From an uncultured Bacteroidota bacterium (lineage in GTDB: Bacteria; Bacteroidota; Bacteroidia; Bacteroidales; P3): a stretch of 64,000 nt of DNA. Below are positions 16,011 through 25,416 of the stretch, one piece after another. The stretch covers positions 150,808 through 214,807 of the forward strand of contig CADAQX010000001.1 in the NCBI GenBank assembly GCA_902790215.1. Reading direction: 5' to 3'. The translations under genes and the position numbers were made by a program. Positions within the stretch are counted from its first letter, which is position 1. Every line of letters begins with the position of its first letter. Below the pieces are notes generated by a model, which was not told where the DNA came from, did no database searches, and worked only from the letters and a program-made list of their open reading frames with translations.

Positions 16011-17645
16011 TTGAAAACACGCATTTTCTTCACACTGCTTGTAGTCCTGGGCATGACGGCCTGGGGACAGAACGACAAAGGTTTTGAAATCTCAAAGAAT
16101 CTGGAGATTTTTGCCAACGTTTACAAAAACCTGCATACCAACTATGTTGACGATGTTGACCCCGGAAAGACCATGAAGGTGGCCATCGACGCCATGCTGG
16201 CTTCGATGGACCCCTATACCAACTACTTTGCCGAGAGCGACATGGAGGATGTCAAGATGCAAGTGCTGGGGCAATATGGCGGCATCGGCTCCCTCATTCA
16301 TCAAGAGGGCGATAAAATCTACATCGCCGAGCCTTACGAAGGGCTGCCTGCCGACAAGGCCGGACTGAAGATAGGCGACCGAATCCTCGCCGTGAACGGA
16401 GAAAGCACCGAGGGCAAAAACAACGCCGACGTGAGCAGCGCCATGCGCGGACAGGCCGGCACCAACGTCACCCTGCGCCTGGAGCGCGAAGGCAAAGAGT
16501 TCGACGTCACCATTACACGTGCCGAAATCCGGCTCCCCAACGTTTCGTACTCCGGTATGGTTGACGGGAATGTGGGATATATCCGCCTTGACGAATTCAC
16601 GCAGGATGCCGCCAAGAATGTCCGCGAGGCTTTCAAGCGGCTGAAACGCGACCACCCCGACATGAAAGGCATCATCCTCGACCTGCGCGGCAACGGGGGC
16701 GGCCTGATGGGCGAAGCTGTAGATATCGTCAACATCTGGGTGAAGCAGAACGAACTGGTCGTGGAGACCAAAGGCAAAATCGCTTCCAAGAATTTAAAGT
16801 CACGCACCCGCATGACTCCCGAAGACCTCAACATCCCGGTGGCAGTGCTTATCAACGGTCAGAGTGCATCGGCCAGCGAGATTGTCAGCGGCAGCCTCCA
16901 GGACCTTGACCGAGCCGTCATCATAGGAGAACGCTCTTACGGCAAGGGCTTGGTTCAAAACATCCTGCCCATGCCTTACAACAGCCAGATGAAAGTCACC
17001 GTATCCAAATACTTCATCCCCAGCGGCCGCTGCATCCAGGCAATCGACTACAAGCATCGCGACGCCAACGGACGCGCCACCAAGGTGCCCGACTCGCTCA
17101 AGACCGCCTTCAAAACCCGCAACGGGCGCACCGTGTATGACGGCTTCGGCATCGAGCCCGATGTGGAGGTGGAACACGAGACTACCTCTCTCCTATCTAT
17201 GGCTCTCTACAACCGCTTCCATTTCTTCAACTACGCCATCAAGTTCCACCGCGAACACGAGACCATCCCGTCGCCGCACGACTTCGTGATTACCGACGAG
17301 ATATATCAAGACTTTATCGACTATCTGTCCGACAAGACCTACGACTACACCACCTACACCGAAAACATCATCAACGACCTGCGCAAAGTGGCCGAGGAGG
17401 AGAACTACATGGACAATCTGAAGCAACAGATTGACCAACTGGAAAAGACCTACAAGGAGGCCAAGAAAGAGGACCTGATGCGCAACCGCAGCGAGGTGAG
17501 TGAACTGCTCCAGGATGCCATCCTGGTGCACTACTACTACCGCAAAGGGTGCATAGAGAGTTCCCTGCGGAGCGACCCCGACGTGAAAAAAGCTGTGGAG
17601 ATTCTCTCCAATTCCGAAGAATACCGCCGGCTTTTGAGTCGATAG
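16011..17645 (+). CDS. S41-family C-terminal processing peptidase
   Basis: 544 residues from a TTG start, the only start that keeps the signal peptide (KTRIFFTLLVVLGMTAWG, then QN). Order: N-terminal helical region (LASMDPYTNYFAESD), PDZ domain about 85-175 (GQYGGIGSLIHQEGDKIYI, ADKAGLKIGDRILAVNGES), then the S41 core. Catalytic Ser lies in GQSASASEIVSGSL and Lys in GERSYGKGLVQ. It degrades or trims proteins in the periplasm. The C-terminal coiled helices (LKQQIDQLEKTYKEAKKEDL) are typical of Bacteroidota members. 31 bp after the antiporter gene. Confidence 0.9.
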   Translation: MKTRIFFTLLVVLGMTAWGQNDKGFEISKNLEIFANVYKNLHTNYVDDVDPGKTMKVAIDAMLASMDPYTNYFAESDMEDVKMQVLGQYGGIGSLIHQEGDKIYIAEPYEGLPADKAGLKIGDRILAVNGESTEGKNNADVSSAMRGQAGTNVTLRLEREGKEFDVTITRAEIRLPNVSYSGMVDGNVGYIRLDEFTQDAAKNVREAFKRLKRDHPDMKGIILDLRGNGGGLMGEAVDIVNIWVKQNELVVETKGKIASKNLKSRTRMTPEDLNIPVAVLINGQSASASEIVSGSLQDLDRAVIIGERSYGKGLVQNILPMPYNSQMKVTVSKYFIPSGRCIQAIDYKHRDANGRATKVPDSLKTAFKTRNGRTVYDGFGIEPDVEVEHETTSLLSMALYNRFHFFNYAIKFHREHETIPSPHDFVITDEIYQDFIDYLSDKTYDYTTYTENIINDLRKVAEEENYMDNLKQQIDQLEKTYKEAKKEDLMRNRSEVSELLQDAILVHYYYRKGCIESSLRSDPDVKKAVEILSNSEEYRRLLSR

Positions 17646-17740
17646 AGAAGACCGATTGTTAAATACCAATCCCTACTGCCATCCGTACCCGTATTCATAG
17701 AACAATCTACGTAGCCCTCATCTTTCTGCTGGCTATCAGT

Positions 17741-19231
17741 ATGACCACATCGGTATTTTTCACCAACCTGCTGTGGGTGCTGCTGCTGGCCAACTGGGTT
17801 ATTGAATGGAACTGGCGGGAGAAGTTCTCCAACTTCAAACAGAACCATCTGCTCCAGGCTTTCCTTGTCCTGGGGGCAGTGCACCTGCTGTGGCTCATTG
17901 GCACCGAGAACCTCAGCTACGGTCTCTTCGACATGCAAAAGAAACTGCCCCTAATAGCCATCCCGCTCGTTATGCTCACCACAAAGCCACTCAGCCGCAA
18001 AGAGCTGCTCCCCGTTGGCTTCGCCTATGTCACCACCATCTTCGTCATGTCGATAGTGGGACTGGTGCGCTACCTCACTATGCCCGACCTCCCCTACCGC
18101 AACCTCGTGCCCCATATCTCACACATCCGCTTTGGCCTCAACATCTGCCTAACCCTTGTACTGCTCATCTATGCCGCTTTCAAGCACCGCCGTCTGTGGC
18201 TGTACATCATCAACTTGCTCCTCTCCGCTTGGTTCATCGTCTTTCTGCTCATGCTGCATGCTTACACGGCATTCATCATCCTCTTAATCACTGCCGTGGT
18301 GCTCCTGATAGCCTACCGACGACACCTGAGCCGCACCCCGCGAATCATTGCCACCGCCACTGTTGCCGCCGTCCTCCTATTCACTGTCGGTCTTACCTTC
18401 ATCTACCACCACGACTACTACCACCTGCAGCAAATCTACAACCAGCCGCTTCCCGCCAGCACCGTCAACGGCAACCCCTATCAGCACCTTGACGACGGCC
18501 TGATAGAAAACGGCAACTATGTCCACCAATACGTCTGCGAGAAAGAGATGCGTCGGGAGTGGCCCAAATACAGCAATCTTCCTTTCGACTCCATCACACC
18601 CAATGGCTACAGCATCTATCCCACCCTGCTGCGCTATCTCAACGGCATGGGGCTTACAAAAGACAGTCTCGGCATGACCCATCTGCAGCCCTGCGACATC
18701 GCCGCCATAGAGAAAGGCATTGCCAACCCCGTTTACATACAGCACGGGCCACGCAAAATGTATTACGTCCTTTTCTACGAATACGAAAACTACCGCTGCT
18801 ACCGCAGTGTAAGCAACTTCTCATTCCTCCAGCGATTGGAGCTGTGGCGCAATGCCGCGCATCTATTCCTTGAACATCCGCTCTTCGGGGTCGGGACAGG
18901 CGATGTGGTTGACCAATGCCACCGCCGGTTGGAGCAAATCCACTCCCCTCTTGCCGACACCGACCTACACACTCACAACCAATACCTCAACTTCCTGCTT
19001 GCCTTCGGGCTGACGGGGTTCCTGCTCATCTTTTTCTTCTTTGCACGAGCCATCGTCCTCAACCGCTACTGCCGCCATGCGCTCTTTACCGCCTTCCTCT
19101 GCATCCTCCTTATCTCCTTCATCAGCGAGGACACCCTCGAAACCCTTGCCGGCATCATGTTCACCGTCATGGGCTTCACCCTGCTGCACTCCCCCAAAAG
19201 CGAAGAAAAACCCAAAACCATAAAACCATAA
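17741..19231 (+). CDS. O-antigen ligase family membrane protein
   Basis: 496 residues as called, with about 11 membrane helices. The Wzy_C/O-antigen ligase signature lies near the C-terminus: EHPLFGVGTGDVVDQCHRRL, then DLHTHNQYLNFLLAFGLTG. It probably transfers O-polysaccharide to lipid A-core, or polymerises it, at the periplasmic face. The start is doubtful: the open frame continues upstream to about 17663 and encodes another membrane-like segment (TIYVALIFLLAISM) without an ATG, GTG or TTG. The real N-terminus may therefore be longer. Functionally linked to the Wzx/Wzy block at 22.8-26.1 kb. Confidence 0.8.
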   Translation: MTTSVFFTNLLWVLLLANWVIEWNWREKFSNFKQNHLLQAFLVLGAVHLLWLIGTENLSYGLFDMQKKLPLIAIPLVMLTTKPLSRKELLPVGFAYVTTIFVMSIVGLVRYLTMPDLPYRNLVPHISHIRFGLNICLTLVLLIYAAFKHRRLWLYIINLLLSAWFIVFLLMLHAYTAFIILLITAVVLLIAYRRHLSRTPRIIATATVAAVLLFTVGLTFIYHHDYYHLQQIYNQPLPASTVNGNPYQHLDDGLIENGNYVHQYVCEKEMRREWPKYSNLPFDSITPNGYSIYPTLLRYLNGMGLTKDSLGMTHLQPCDIAAIEKGIANPVYIQHGPRKMYYVLFYEYENYRCYRSVSNFSFLQRLELWRNAAHLFLEHPLFGVGTGDVVDQCHRRLEQIHSPLADTDLHTHNQYLNFLLAFGLTGFLLIFFFFARAIVLNRYCRHALFTAFLCILLISFISEDTLETLAGIMFTVMGFTLLHSPKSEEKPKTIKP

Positions 19232-19298
19232 AACCTCGAATTGTTTTCCGTTGATAAGTTTATAAGTTTATACGGCTCACATCATATCAACATACCAG

Positions 19299-19335
19299 CA
19301 TATCAACGTATCAACATATCAACGTATCAACATAT
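19299..19335. repeat. 16-bp tandem repeat upstream of the M16 peptidase gene
   Basis: CATATCAACGTATCAA occurs twice in a row (19299-19314, 19315-19330) and then continues as CATAT. Degenerate copies extend back to about 19280. Confidence 0.7.
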
Positions 19336-19358
19336 AAACCCTAAAACCCTTACCCCCT

Positions 19359-20597
19359 TTGTACGAATACTTTACCTTAGACAACGGCATACGCATCATC
19401 TTCCGGCGCAACAACTCCATCGTCACCCATGCCGGAGTATATATCAACGTCGGCTCCCGCAACGAGCAAGGCTCCGAGGAGGGCATCGCCCACTTCATCG
19501 AGCATTCCATCTTCAAGGGCACCGAACACCGCCACTCCCACCACATCCGCAACCGTATCGACGGTGTAGGAGGCGAACTGGACGCCTTCACCACCAAAGA
19601 GGAGACCTGCGTCTATGCCTCAGCCCTCTCCGAACATCTGGAACGCTGTCTGGAACTCTTTGCCGACATCCTCTTCCACTCCACCTTCCCACTCAACGAG
19701 ATTGAGAAAGAGAAAGATGTGGTCATCGAAGAAATCAACCTCTACCGCGATACCCCTGCCGAACTCATCTACGACGACTTCGAGGAACGCTACTTCGGCA
19801 ACCATCCGCTCGGGCACAACATCCTCGGCAGCAAGAAAAACGTGCGCCGCTTCACCCCCGAAATCCTCAAACAGTTCATGCAACGCCACTACACCCCCGA
19901 CCGCATGGTCATCAGCGTAGTGGGCAACGTGGAATTCAAGAAACTGGTACACCTCTGCCAAAAGCACTTCTCCGACCCTCAAACCATTGAAGTCAAGAAA
20001 ACTCACATACCAGATTCTCAATTCTCAATTCTCAATTCTCAATTCCCGAAATTCAACGCCTCCGTCCACAAACATACCCACCAGGTGCACCTCCTTGCCG
20101 GATGTCCCGCTCCCACCCTCTACGACCGCGACAAAACCGTCTTCACACTGCTCAACAACATCATCGGCGGTCCCGCCATGAACTCTCGCCTTAATGTCGC
20201 CGTCCGCGAGCGTGAGGGTTTCTGCTACACCATCGAGTCGCAATACATCCCCTTCACCGATGCCGGACTCTTCTACATCTATGCCGGCATCGACAGCAAT
20301 GCTACCGAGCGCAGTATTGAATTAATCCACAACGAACTCCGCCACTTGCGCGAAACCCCCATACACCCCCAGAGCCTAAGAGCTGCACAAAAGCAGCTGA
20401 TTGGGCAGATGGCCATCAACAACGACTCCGGACTTAACGAGATGCAGAGTATCGGCAAAGCCTGTCTCAACTTCGAGCATGTCGATACCCTCGAAGAGAT
20501 GAACCGCGACATCCTTGCCATCACCTCTCAGGAATTGCAGGAAGCCGCATGCAAATACCTCACCGAAGACAAATTCAGCCTTCTCCGCTACGTATAG
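19359..20597 (+). CDS. M16-family zinc peptidase
   Basis: 412 residues, the usual size for one-lobe pitrilysin-type M16 proteins. The inverted zinc motif HFIEH lies at residues 45-49, with the distal Glu in KEETCVYASALSEHLERCLE and the conserved PLGHNILGS. The C-terminal half has the inactive M16_C domain (INNDSGLNEMQSIGKACLNF). No signal peptide, so probably cytoplasmic or processing-type. The first Met has no clear ribosome site. A four-copy 7-bp repeat inside the gene (20014-20041) encodes a linker that family members need not have. Confidence 0.85.
   Translation: MYEYFTLDNGIRIIFRRNNSIVTHAGVYINVGSRNEQGSEEGIAHFIEHSIFKGTEHRHSHHIRNRIDGVGGELDAFTTKEETCVYASALSEHLERCLELFADILFHSTFPLNEIEKEKDVVIEEINLYRDTPAELIYDDFEERYFGNHPLGHNILGSKKNVRRFTPEILKQFMQRHYTPDRMVISVVGNVEFKKLVHLCQKHFSDPQTIEVKKTHIPDSQFSILNSQFPKFNASVHKHTHQVHLLAGCPAPTLYDRDKTVFTLLNNIIGGPAMNSRLNVAVREREGFCYTIESQYIPFTDAGLFYIYAGIDSNATERSIELIHNELRHLRETPIHPQSLRAAQKQLIGQMAINNDSGLNEMQSIGKACLNFEHVDTLEEMNRDILAITSQELQEAACKYLTEDKFSLLRYV
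20014..20041 (+). repeat. In-gene heptamer tandem repeat (ATTCTCA)4
   Basis: Four perfect copies of ATTCTCA lie inside the M16 peptidase coding sequence, followed by the near-copy ATTCCCG. Because 7 is not a multiple of 3, gain or loss of one unit would shift the frame. Confidence 0.85.
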
Positions 20598-20646
20598 GAA
20601 TGTGCCAATCAGACTTACGAATTAGCACAACTACGAATTAACGCCG

Positions 20647-22029
20647 TCAAAACTCCACTGTAACGGCATAGTACTGCGGGGCTGCCGCCACTATATCCAC
20701 CAGCGTGCCGTTCTCTGTGGCCGTACACTTCACCGTGCGTTTGTTTTTCGGGGCAATGCACTTCACCCTTTTCACCTTGTAGGGAATCGCAAACGACACA
20801 CTCGTCTGGCTGCCCTCTATCAGGCAAATGGCATACCTATGCTTGCCGTCCTTGCTTTGGGTAAAGCGCACGTTGCCTTGGCAATAGGGATACAGCGGGC
20901 GTGTGCCATATATTGCCACACCGTTACAATCCATCCAGCCACCAATCTGCTCCATCCGTTCCACTGCCTCGCGCGGCAGGTTTCCGTCTGCATCAGGCCC
21001 CACATTCAGCAGCAGGTTGCCGCCCTTGGCCACCACATCCACCAGCATGTGCACCAACTGCTCCGTGCTCTTGTAATGGTCGCCCGGCACATACGACCAG
21101 CTGTCGCCCATCGTCATGCAAGTCTCCCACGGGTAGGGCAGCAGCGTGTCGGGCACCTGCTTCTCCGGTGTGCGGTAGTTCTCGTAGCGGCCACCCACCG
21201 AGCGATCCACAATGATAAGGTCGGGGTTGTCGCTGCGGGCTATCGAGGCCAGCACATCCATGTCGATGTCCTGTATCCGCCGATAGCACCCCAACCACGG
21301 GAGAGTCTCGTCGTTCAGGCTCCATTCCGGCCTCACCCAGCCGCCGTCCAACCACAGGATATCAATATCGCCGTAATTGTGCGTCAGCTCGCGAATCTGA
21401 TTATGCGTAAAAGTCTTAAAATTCTCCCACCGACGGGGGTGCTCCGTAATGTCGTAGTTCACATTGCGGTCGGGCGTAGCCCACTCCGGTGCCCAATAGT
21501 CCTTGTGGTGCCAGTCGGGCTTGGAGAAATACAGTCCCGTCCACATTCCCTGTGCACGAAAAGCGTTGACAATATCCAGCGTAATGTCAGGCTGGGCATT
21601 GCGGCTGTAGGGGCATTCAGGACCCGCCACGCTGTAGTCCGTCTCGGCACTGCGGAACATACAGAAACCGTCGTGGTGCTTGGTGGTGAACACCACATAC
21701 TTCATGCCCGCCGCTTTGGCCAGCGAGGCCATCTTCGAGGCATCGAACTTCGTAGGGTTAAACGTCTTGTTCAACGCCTGGTAACGCTGCTTATACTCCA
21801 CGTAGGGCATCCCCTTGCGGTCTATCCACGGCTCGTTGCAAATGCTCCACGACTCCACCACACCCCACTGGGCATACATGCCCCAGTGCATCATAAAGCC
21901 GAACTTCAAGTCCTGCCACTCGGCAATACGGTTCAAGATTACGGGGTCGGTCTCCGGCTCCTGGGCCTTCTGTGCCACACCCATACCCGTCGCGGCCATC
22001 AAAGCCACCAGCAAAAACAGTCTCTTCAT
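20647..22029 (-). CDS. GH29 alpha-L-fucosidase
   Basis: 460 residues from the ATG at 22029, which opens a signal peptide (MKRLFLLVALMAATGMGVAQ). It is a GH29 retaining fucosidase: FGFMMHWGMYAQWGVVESWS at the start of the barrel, FTTKHHDGFCMF, WTGLYFSKPDWHHKDYW, then the nucleophile Asp in DILWLDGGW, and GGNLLLNVGPDADGNLP. The C-terminal beta-sandwich is short. It releases L-fucose from host or plant glycans in the periplasm. The fucose operon at 56.3-60.7 kb could use the product. Own promoter at 22079. Confidence 0.93.
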   Translation of the reverse strand: MKRLFLLVALMAATGMGVAQKAQEPETDPVILNRIAEWQDLKFGFMMHWGMYAQWGVVESWSICNEPWIDRKGMPYVEYKQRYQALNKTFNPTKFDASKMASLAKAAGMKYVVFTTKHHDGFCMFRSAETDYSVAGPECPYSRNAQPDITLDIVNAFRAQGMWTGLYFSKPDWHHKDYWAPEWATPDRNVNYDITEHPRRWENFKTFTHNQIRELTHNYGDIDILWLDGGWVRPEWSLNDETLPWLGCYRRIQDIDMDVLASIARSDNPDLIIVDRSVGGRYENYRTPEKQVPDTLLPYPWETCMTMGDSWSYVPGDHYKSTEQLVHMLVDVVAKGGNLLLNVGPDADGNLPREAVERMEQIGGWMDCNGVAIYGTRPLYPYCQGNVRFTQSKDGKHRYAICLIEGSQTSVSFAIPYKVKRVKCIAPKNKRTVKCTATENGTLVDIVAAAPQYYAVTVEF

Positions 22030-22078
22030 AACAAAATACCAATCAATTAAACATCGGCGGAACACACCCGCCATCTTG

Positions 22079-22086
22079 CAAAGATA
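22079..22086 (-). promoter_or_regulatory. -7 promoter element of the fucosidase gene
   Basis: TATCTTTG on the minus strand, about 49 bp before the ATG. Confidence 0.75.
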
Positions 22087-22191
22087 CAAAAAAAAATTGA
22101 AACAAGAACAACTCCGACCCAATTGATTGTTTTATTGTCCGATTGTCTGATTGTTTGAGTAATTTGACCGCGCCAGCCACTCAAGCATTAA

Positions 22192-22658
22192 CCCGAATCG
22201 GTCGTTAGGGTTTAGCAGTTTGACCCGCACGAATTTAGAGGTAAGAATTAAGAGCTAGGAACTGTGGCATACAATCTTGGTTCGTATCTCTTACCTCTTA
22301 CTTTGCTTTCTGCCGCTTCGCGCGGAAGTTACTTTTTATTCTGTGAAGTATTACGCCAACTTTCGTCAGCGTTCCGATAGTGTCGTATATTTGTCTCCAG
22401 CGTTACTCTGTATGCCTTCCGGGCTCGATGTTGCATCGTTCTTTATCCTATCGTTTTTCGATATGTTTCCACTCGTTTTCCCTTTGTGAAAGGGAAAACG
22501 AGTGGAAAACGATCGAATAACGATCGAATAAATGACGGCGCTTGATGGTTTCTACATACAGGGTAGATCCTATTAAGAGCGCATGTTCCTCAGAGTCGAA
22601 GGGACAAGTTTTCTCGGCCTCGTCATATCAAGTGAGGAACCCAAATGACCGATTTGGG
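22192..22658. repeat. Repeat cluster A: IR motifs flanking one copy of dispersed repeat R1
   Basis: This gap (22030-22757) has no convincing gene. CCCGAATCGGTCGTTAGGG at 22192-22210 and CCCAAATGACCGATTTGGG at 22640-22658 are related inverted motifs (family R2). Between them, about 22310-22550, is a full copy of R1. R1 runs from TGCCGCTTCGCGCGGAAGTT to a tail reading AATAAATGACGGCGCTTGAT. Copies recur at 31.6, 48.7 and 61.0 kb. Confidence 0.8.
22466..22508. repeat. Long perfect hairpin inside R1 copy A
   Basis: TTTCCACTCGTTTTCCCTTT (22466-22485) pairs perfectly with 22489-22508 around a GTG loop: a 20-bp stem with a 3-nt loop. The stem sequence differs between R1 copies. Confidence 0.85.
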
Positions 22659-22757
22659 ATTAACGTTGTACAGGGTGAGAGCAGAGGGAGCTTGCTCACG
22701 ATGCCGAGCTAAAAGAACGTCACGAAGTAACACAATCAAGCATTCAGGGAAACACAG

Positions 22758-24071
22758 CTACGCCACCGTTGTGTCACTGCGGTCACGGCCTGTCCTGCCT
22801 TTGGCATAACGGCGCGTCATGACTATGCTGGCCGCATAAACAGCGCAGCGAGTGACGGAGAAGAGTATGAGAAGTGCCTCCATGCTGTCGAACAACAGTC
22901 CGCCCAGCCACACGGAGAGGAACGTGGTGACTGCATACGCAAGCTGCCAATAGAAGAACTGTCGCAGCTTTCCGGCCACAATAAAAAGACCGCTCAACGA
23001 CGTGGATACGAACATGAGCACCATGGCCGGGGCAAGAATCTGCGCATAGCGTCCCGCCACAAACCACTGCTGACCGAGGAAAAGAGCCATCAACTGCGGC
23101 AGAAACCACTCGAAAAGGAGGAACGCCCCAATGCCGACGGCGAGAAGGATCTTCATCACCTTGTTGAAACTGGCCAGACAGGTGCCGCCGGACATATACT
23201 CCTCGTTGGCCCGCTGGCGATAGACATCGCGCACTGCGGAGCCGACAACATTGATGGGGATGGCAAAGAGGGTGAGCGCCATAGAGAAATAGCCCACCTC
23301 TGCCTTGTTGAAGAAATGCGCGATATAGAGTACCGGCAAGGCCTGACCGATGGTGTTGAGCAACTGTCCCGGCATGGTGTAGAGAGGGAACTCCGAGAAA
23401 CGCACGGCACAGCGTTTCAGTCCGGACAGGCGTACCTGGGCGAAGGTGCTTCCGTCGCGAAGCCATGCCCTTATACTGCATCCCACTGCCGAGATGCCAC
23501 GCCCTATCAAATCGCCCACCACCAAGCCCTGCGAGCTGAGGCGCACAAAACCAAAGAACAATTTGCCCAGCGTAATGGCTCCGGCGTTGACTATTTTGTT
23601 TACCGAAAGTGCCTTGAAATATTTCTCACGCACACACCACTCGTTGTAAACGTTATAAACGATGATGAAGAATGCCGCCAGCGGGCAAACAAAAAGCCAG
23701 CGGGCAAGTTCCTGCTCCTGAAACCAGGCAACAAGGCTGTCGGCCAACACAAAACGCAACACAATCCAGCTTAGCGCCATGGACACAAGACCCAGCACGA
23801 CCGAGAGCACGGCGAGGTGAGCGGCCTCGCGCTTGTCTGAAGCCACAAGGATACCGTTCTCGTATTTGCCAGACCCAAGCACCGAAAGCACTGTGGTGAT
23901 GGAACTGACAGCCGCCAGCAAACCAAATTCCTCGGCCGTGAAAATGCGCCCCAGAACGGGATAGAAGAGCAACGGCAACACCTGCGCTACCGCCACCCCA
24001 CCCGAAAGGGTGAGGCTGTTCTTTGCAAAGGAACTACCCTTGAACCGTTTGATATATTCCGAAAGCGACAT
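22758..24071 (-). CDS. Wzx-type polysaccharide flippase
   Basis: 437 residues from the ATG at 24071 (MSLSEYIKRFKGSSFAKNSL), the usual start of Wzx-like proteins. An upstream ATG adds 30 residues that overlap the previous gene. About 12-14 membrane helices: SGGVAVAQVLPLLFYPVLGR, FTAEEFGLLAAVSSITTVLS, FSEFPLYTMPGQLLNTIGQ, GYFSMALTLFAIPINVVGSA. It moves lipid-linked O-units across the inner membrane. It begins 13 bp after the polymerase-like gene, in an operon running from 26060 to 22758. Confidence 0.85.
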   Translation of the reverse strand: MSLSEYIKRFKGSSFAKNSLTLSGGVAVAQVLPLLFYPVLGRIFTAEEFGLLAAVSSITTVLSVLGSGKYENGILVASDKREAAHLAVLSVVLGLVSMALSWIVLRFVLADSLVAWFQEQELARWLFVCPLAAFFIIVYNVYNEWCVREKYFKALSVNKIVNAGAITLGKLFFGFVRLSSQGLVVGDLIGRGISAVGCSIRAWLRDGSTFAQVRLSGLKRCAVRFSEFPLYTMPGQLLNTIGQALPVLYIAHFFNKAEVGYFSMALTLFAIPINVVGSAVRDVYRQRANEEYMSGGTCLASFNKVMKILLAVGIGAFLLFEWFLPQLMALFLGQQWFVAGRYAQILAPAMVLMFVSTSLSGLFIVAGKLRQFFYWQLAYAVTTFLSVWLGGLLFDSMEALLILFSVTRCAVYAASIVMTRRYAKGRTGRDRSDTTVA

Positions 24072-24084
24072 CACTGCATTGTTA

Positions 24085-25416
24085 TCATGGTTGGTTACTG
24101 GAGGTCGGCACAACACTGCCGCGCCCCGTTTCGGCAGGCACAAGGAAGAAAAACGCCACAATCAGGAGCAGACCGCCGTGGGTGAGGAGTGTGGTGAACA
24201 GGGCTCCGTTGAGGAAAGTGAGCATCAGCACGGCGACCAGTCCTATGTAGCGGCTGTCGTAGTCGGTGGAATCGACAAAACGGACAAGCAACGCTGCCGT
24301 GGCCGTGAAGAGGAGCGCACCCACATGCCCGAAGTTCATAAAGCCGTCGCCCGTCACACCGGTGTTGCAACTGGTGGTGGTACGATTGTACATCATCTGG
24401 CCAATAAGGTGCGACGGGTCAAGTTGGTAGGGATAGTCGAACAAGCCCGAAAGGAAACTGTGGGACAAATAAACGGGATTCTGCTCGAAAAAGGTGAAAT
24501 AATTTTCCTGCACAATTGCCGGGATGAAGAAAAGACGTCGCACGACAATGGATTCCGGCATCACGGCATGGGTGGCAAGACGCAGAGCCACCGCCAAGCC
24601 ACAGAGGAGCAAAAGGCCGTAGAGCAACAATCCCGCCTTGGCGAAGTTGTTGCGAAACACAAAGCATACCGCCACCAAGCCAAGGGAGAAGAGGATGCTT
24701 TTCTGGGGGGTGACAAAGAAGAGGTACAGCGTCATGGCCAAGGCCAAAACCACCAGCCACCACCGACGGCGCAAGCAACAGAGTCCGTACACAAGCATGA
24801 GCGGGAGCATCACGTTGGTCAACAATCCTCTCAGATAGCCCGTGGCCATGGTACCCCTGGCGCTTGCAGCGGCGCGAGCCTGGTAGATGTCCTGCCCAAG
24901 GGTGAACCGGTGCAGGTTGAACGAAAGGCCGTAGGCGTTCACAAAGGGGATGAGCGCCAGCAATGCCAGCAAGGGCAGCATCCACCAGAGCCAGCTTGCG
25001 GGAAGTCGAGGGGTGCGGGCCTGCGGCAGCCAAAGCAGCGGCGTAGTGACAAGAAACAGCAGAAGAAGCGAATACAAAGCCCCATAGGGCTGCGCTTTGC
25101 CTATCTGGAAAAGGACTATCTGAGGCAGACAGAAAATCATTGCAACCACGACACCCACAGTGTAGAGCCTGCCTTTGTCGCTGGGAACGGCAGCCAGCAT
25201 GGCCACTGCAGCGGCCAGCATAAGCAGTCCCGAGAGGAAGGCCACGGGGCTAAAACGGTAGTCGAACCCCATCAGGGAGAAGTAGTTGCCGTAAACAAAC
25301 CCGTAATATTCAACCAAAAGAAGGAGATAGAGCAGTATCAGCGCAACGGCATGTCCTCGGCGGTTGCCGAGCAGAAGGGGAATCCCGGTATGTGCCATCC
25401 GTTTGCCGTTGTTCAT
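24085..25416 (-). CDS. Wzy-like O-antigen polymerase (membrane protein)
   Basis: 443 residues with about 11-12 membrane helices and a large periplasmic loop late in the protein (about 300-370: VQENYFTFFEQNPVYLSHSF, YPYQLDPSHLIGQMMYNRTT). This is the topology of polymerases that join repeat units. The short GDGFMNFGHVGALLF resembles the conserved end region of oligosaccharide-repeat polymerases. Sequence similarity in this group is always low, so the name rests on topology and on sitting between the Wzz-like and Wzx genes. Its start overlaps the previous stop by 4 bp. Confidence 0.65.
   Translation of the reverse strand: MNNGKRMAHTGIPLLLGNRRGHAVALILLYLLLLVEYYGFVYGNYFSLMGFDYRFSPVAFLSGLLMLAAAVAMLAAVPSDKGRLYTVGVVVAMIFCLPQIVLFQIGKAQPYGALYSLLLLFLVTTPLLWLPQARTPRLPASWLWWMLPLLALLALIPFVNAYGLSFNLHRFTLGQDIYQARAAASARGTMATGYLRGLLTNVMLPLMLVYGLCCLRRRWWLVVLALAMTLYLFFVTPQKSILFSLGLVAVCFVFRNNFAKAGLLLYGLLLLCGLAVALRLATHAVMPESIVVRRLFFIPAIVQENYFTFFEQNPVYLSHSFLSGLFDYPYQLDPSHLIGQMMYNRTTTSCNTGVTGDGFMNFGHVGALLFTATAALLVRFVDSTDYDSRYIGLVAVLMLTFLNGALFTTLLTHGGLLLIVAFFFLVPAETGRGSVVPTSSNQP

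Noticed and set aside
22030-22122. 31-residue extension of the fucosidase before its signal peptide
   Set aside because: It would include the -7 promoter box and hide the signal peptide.
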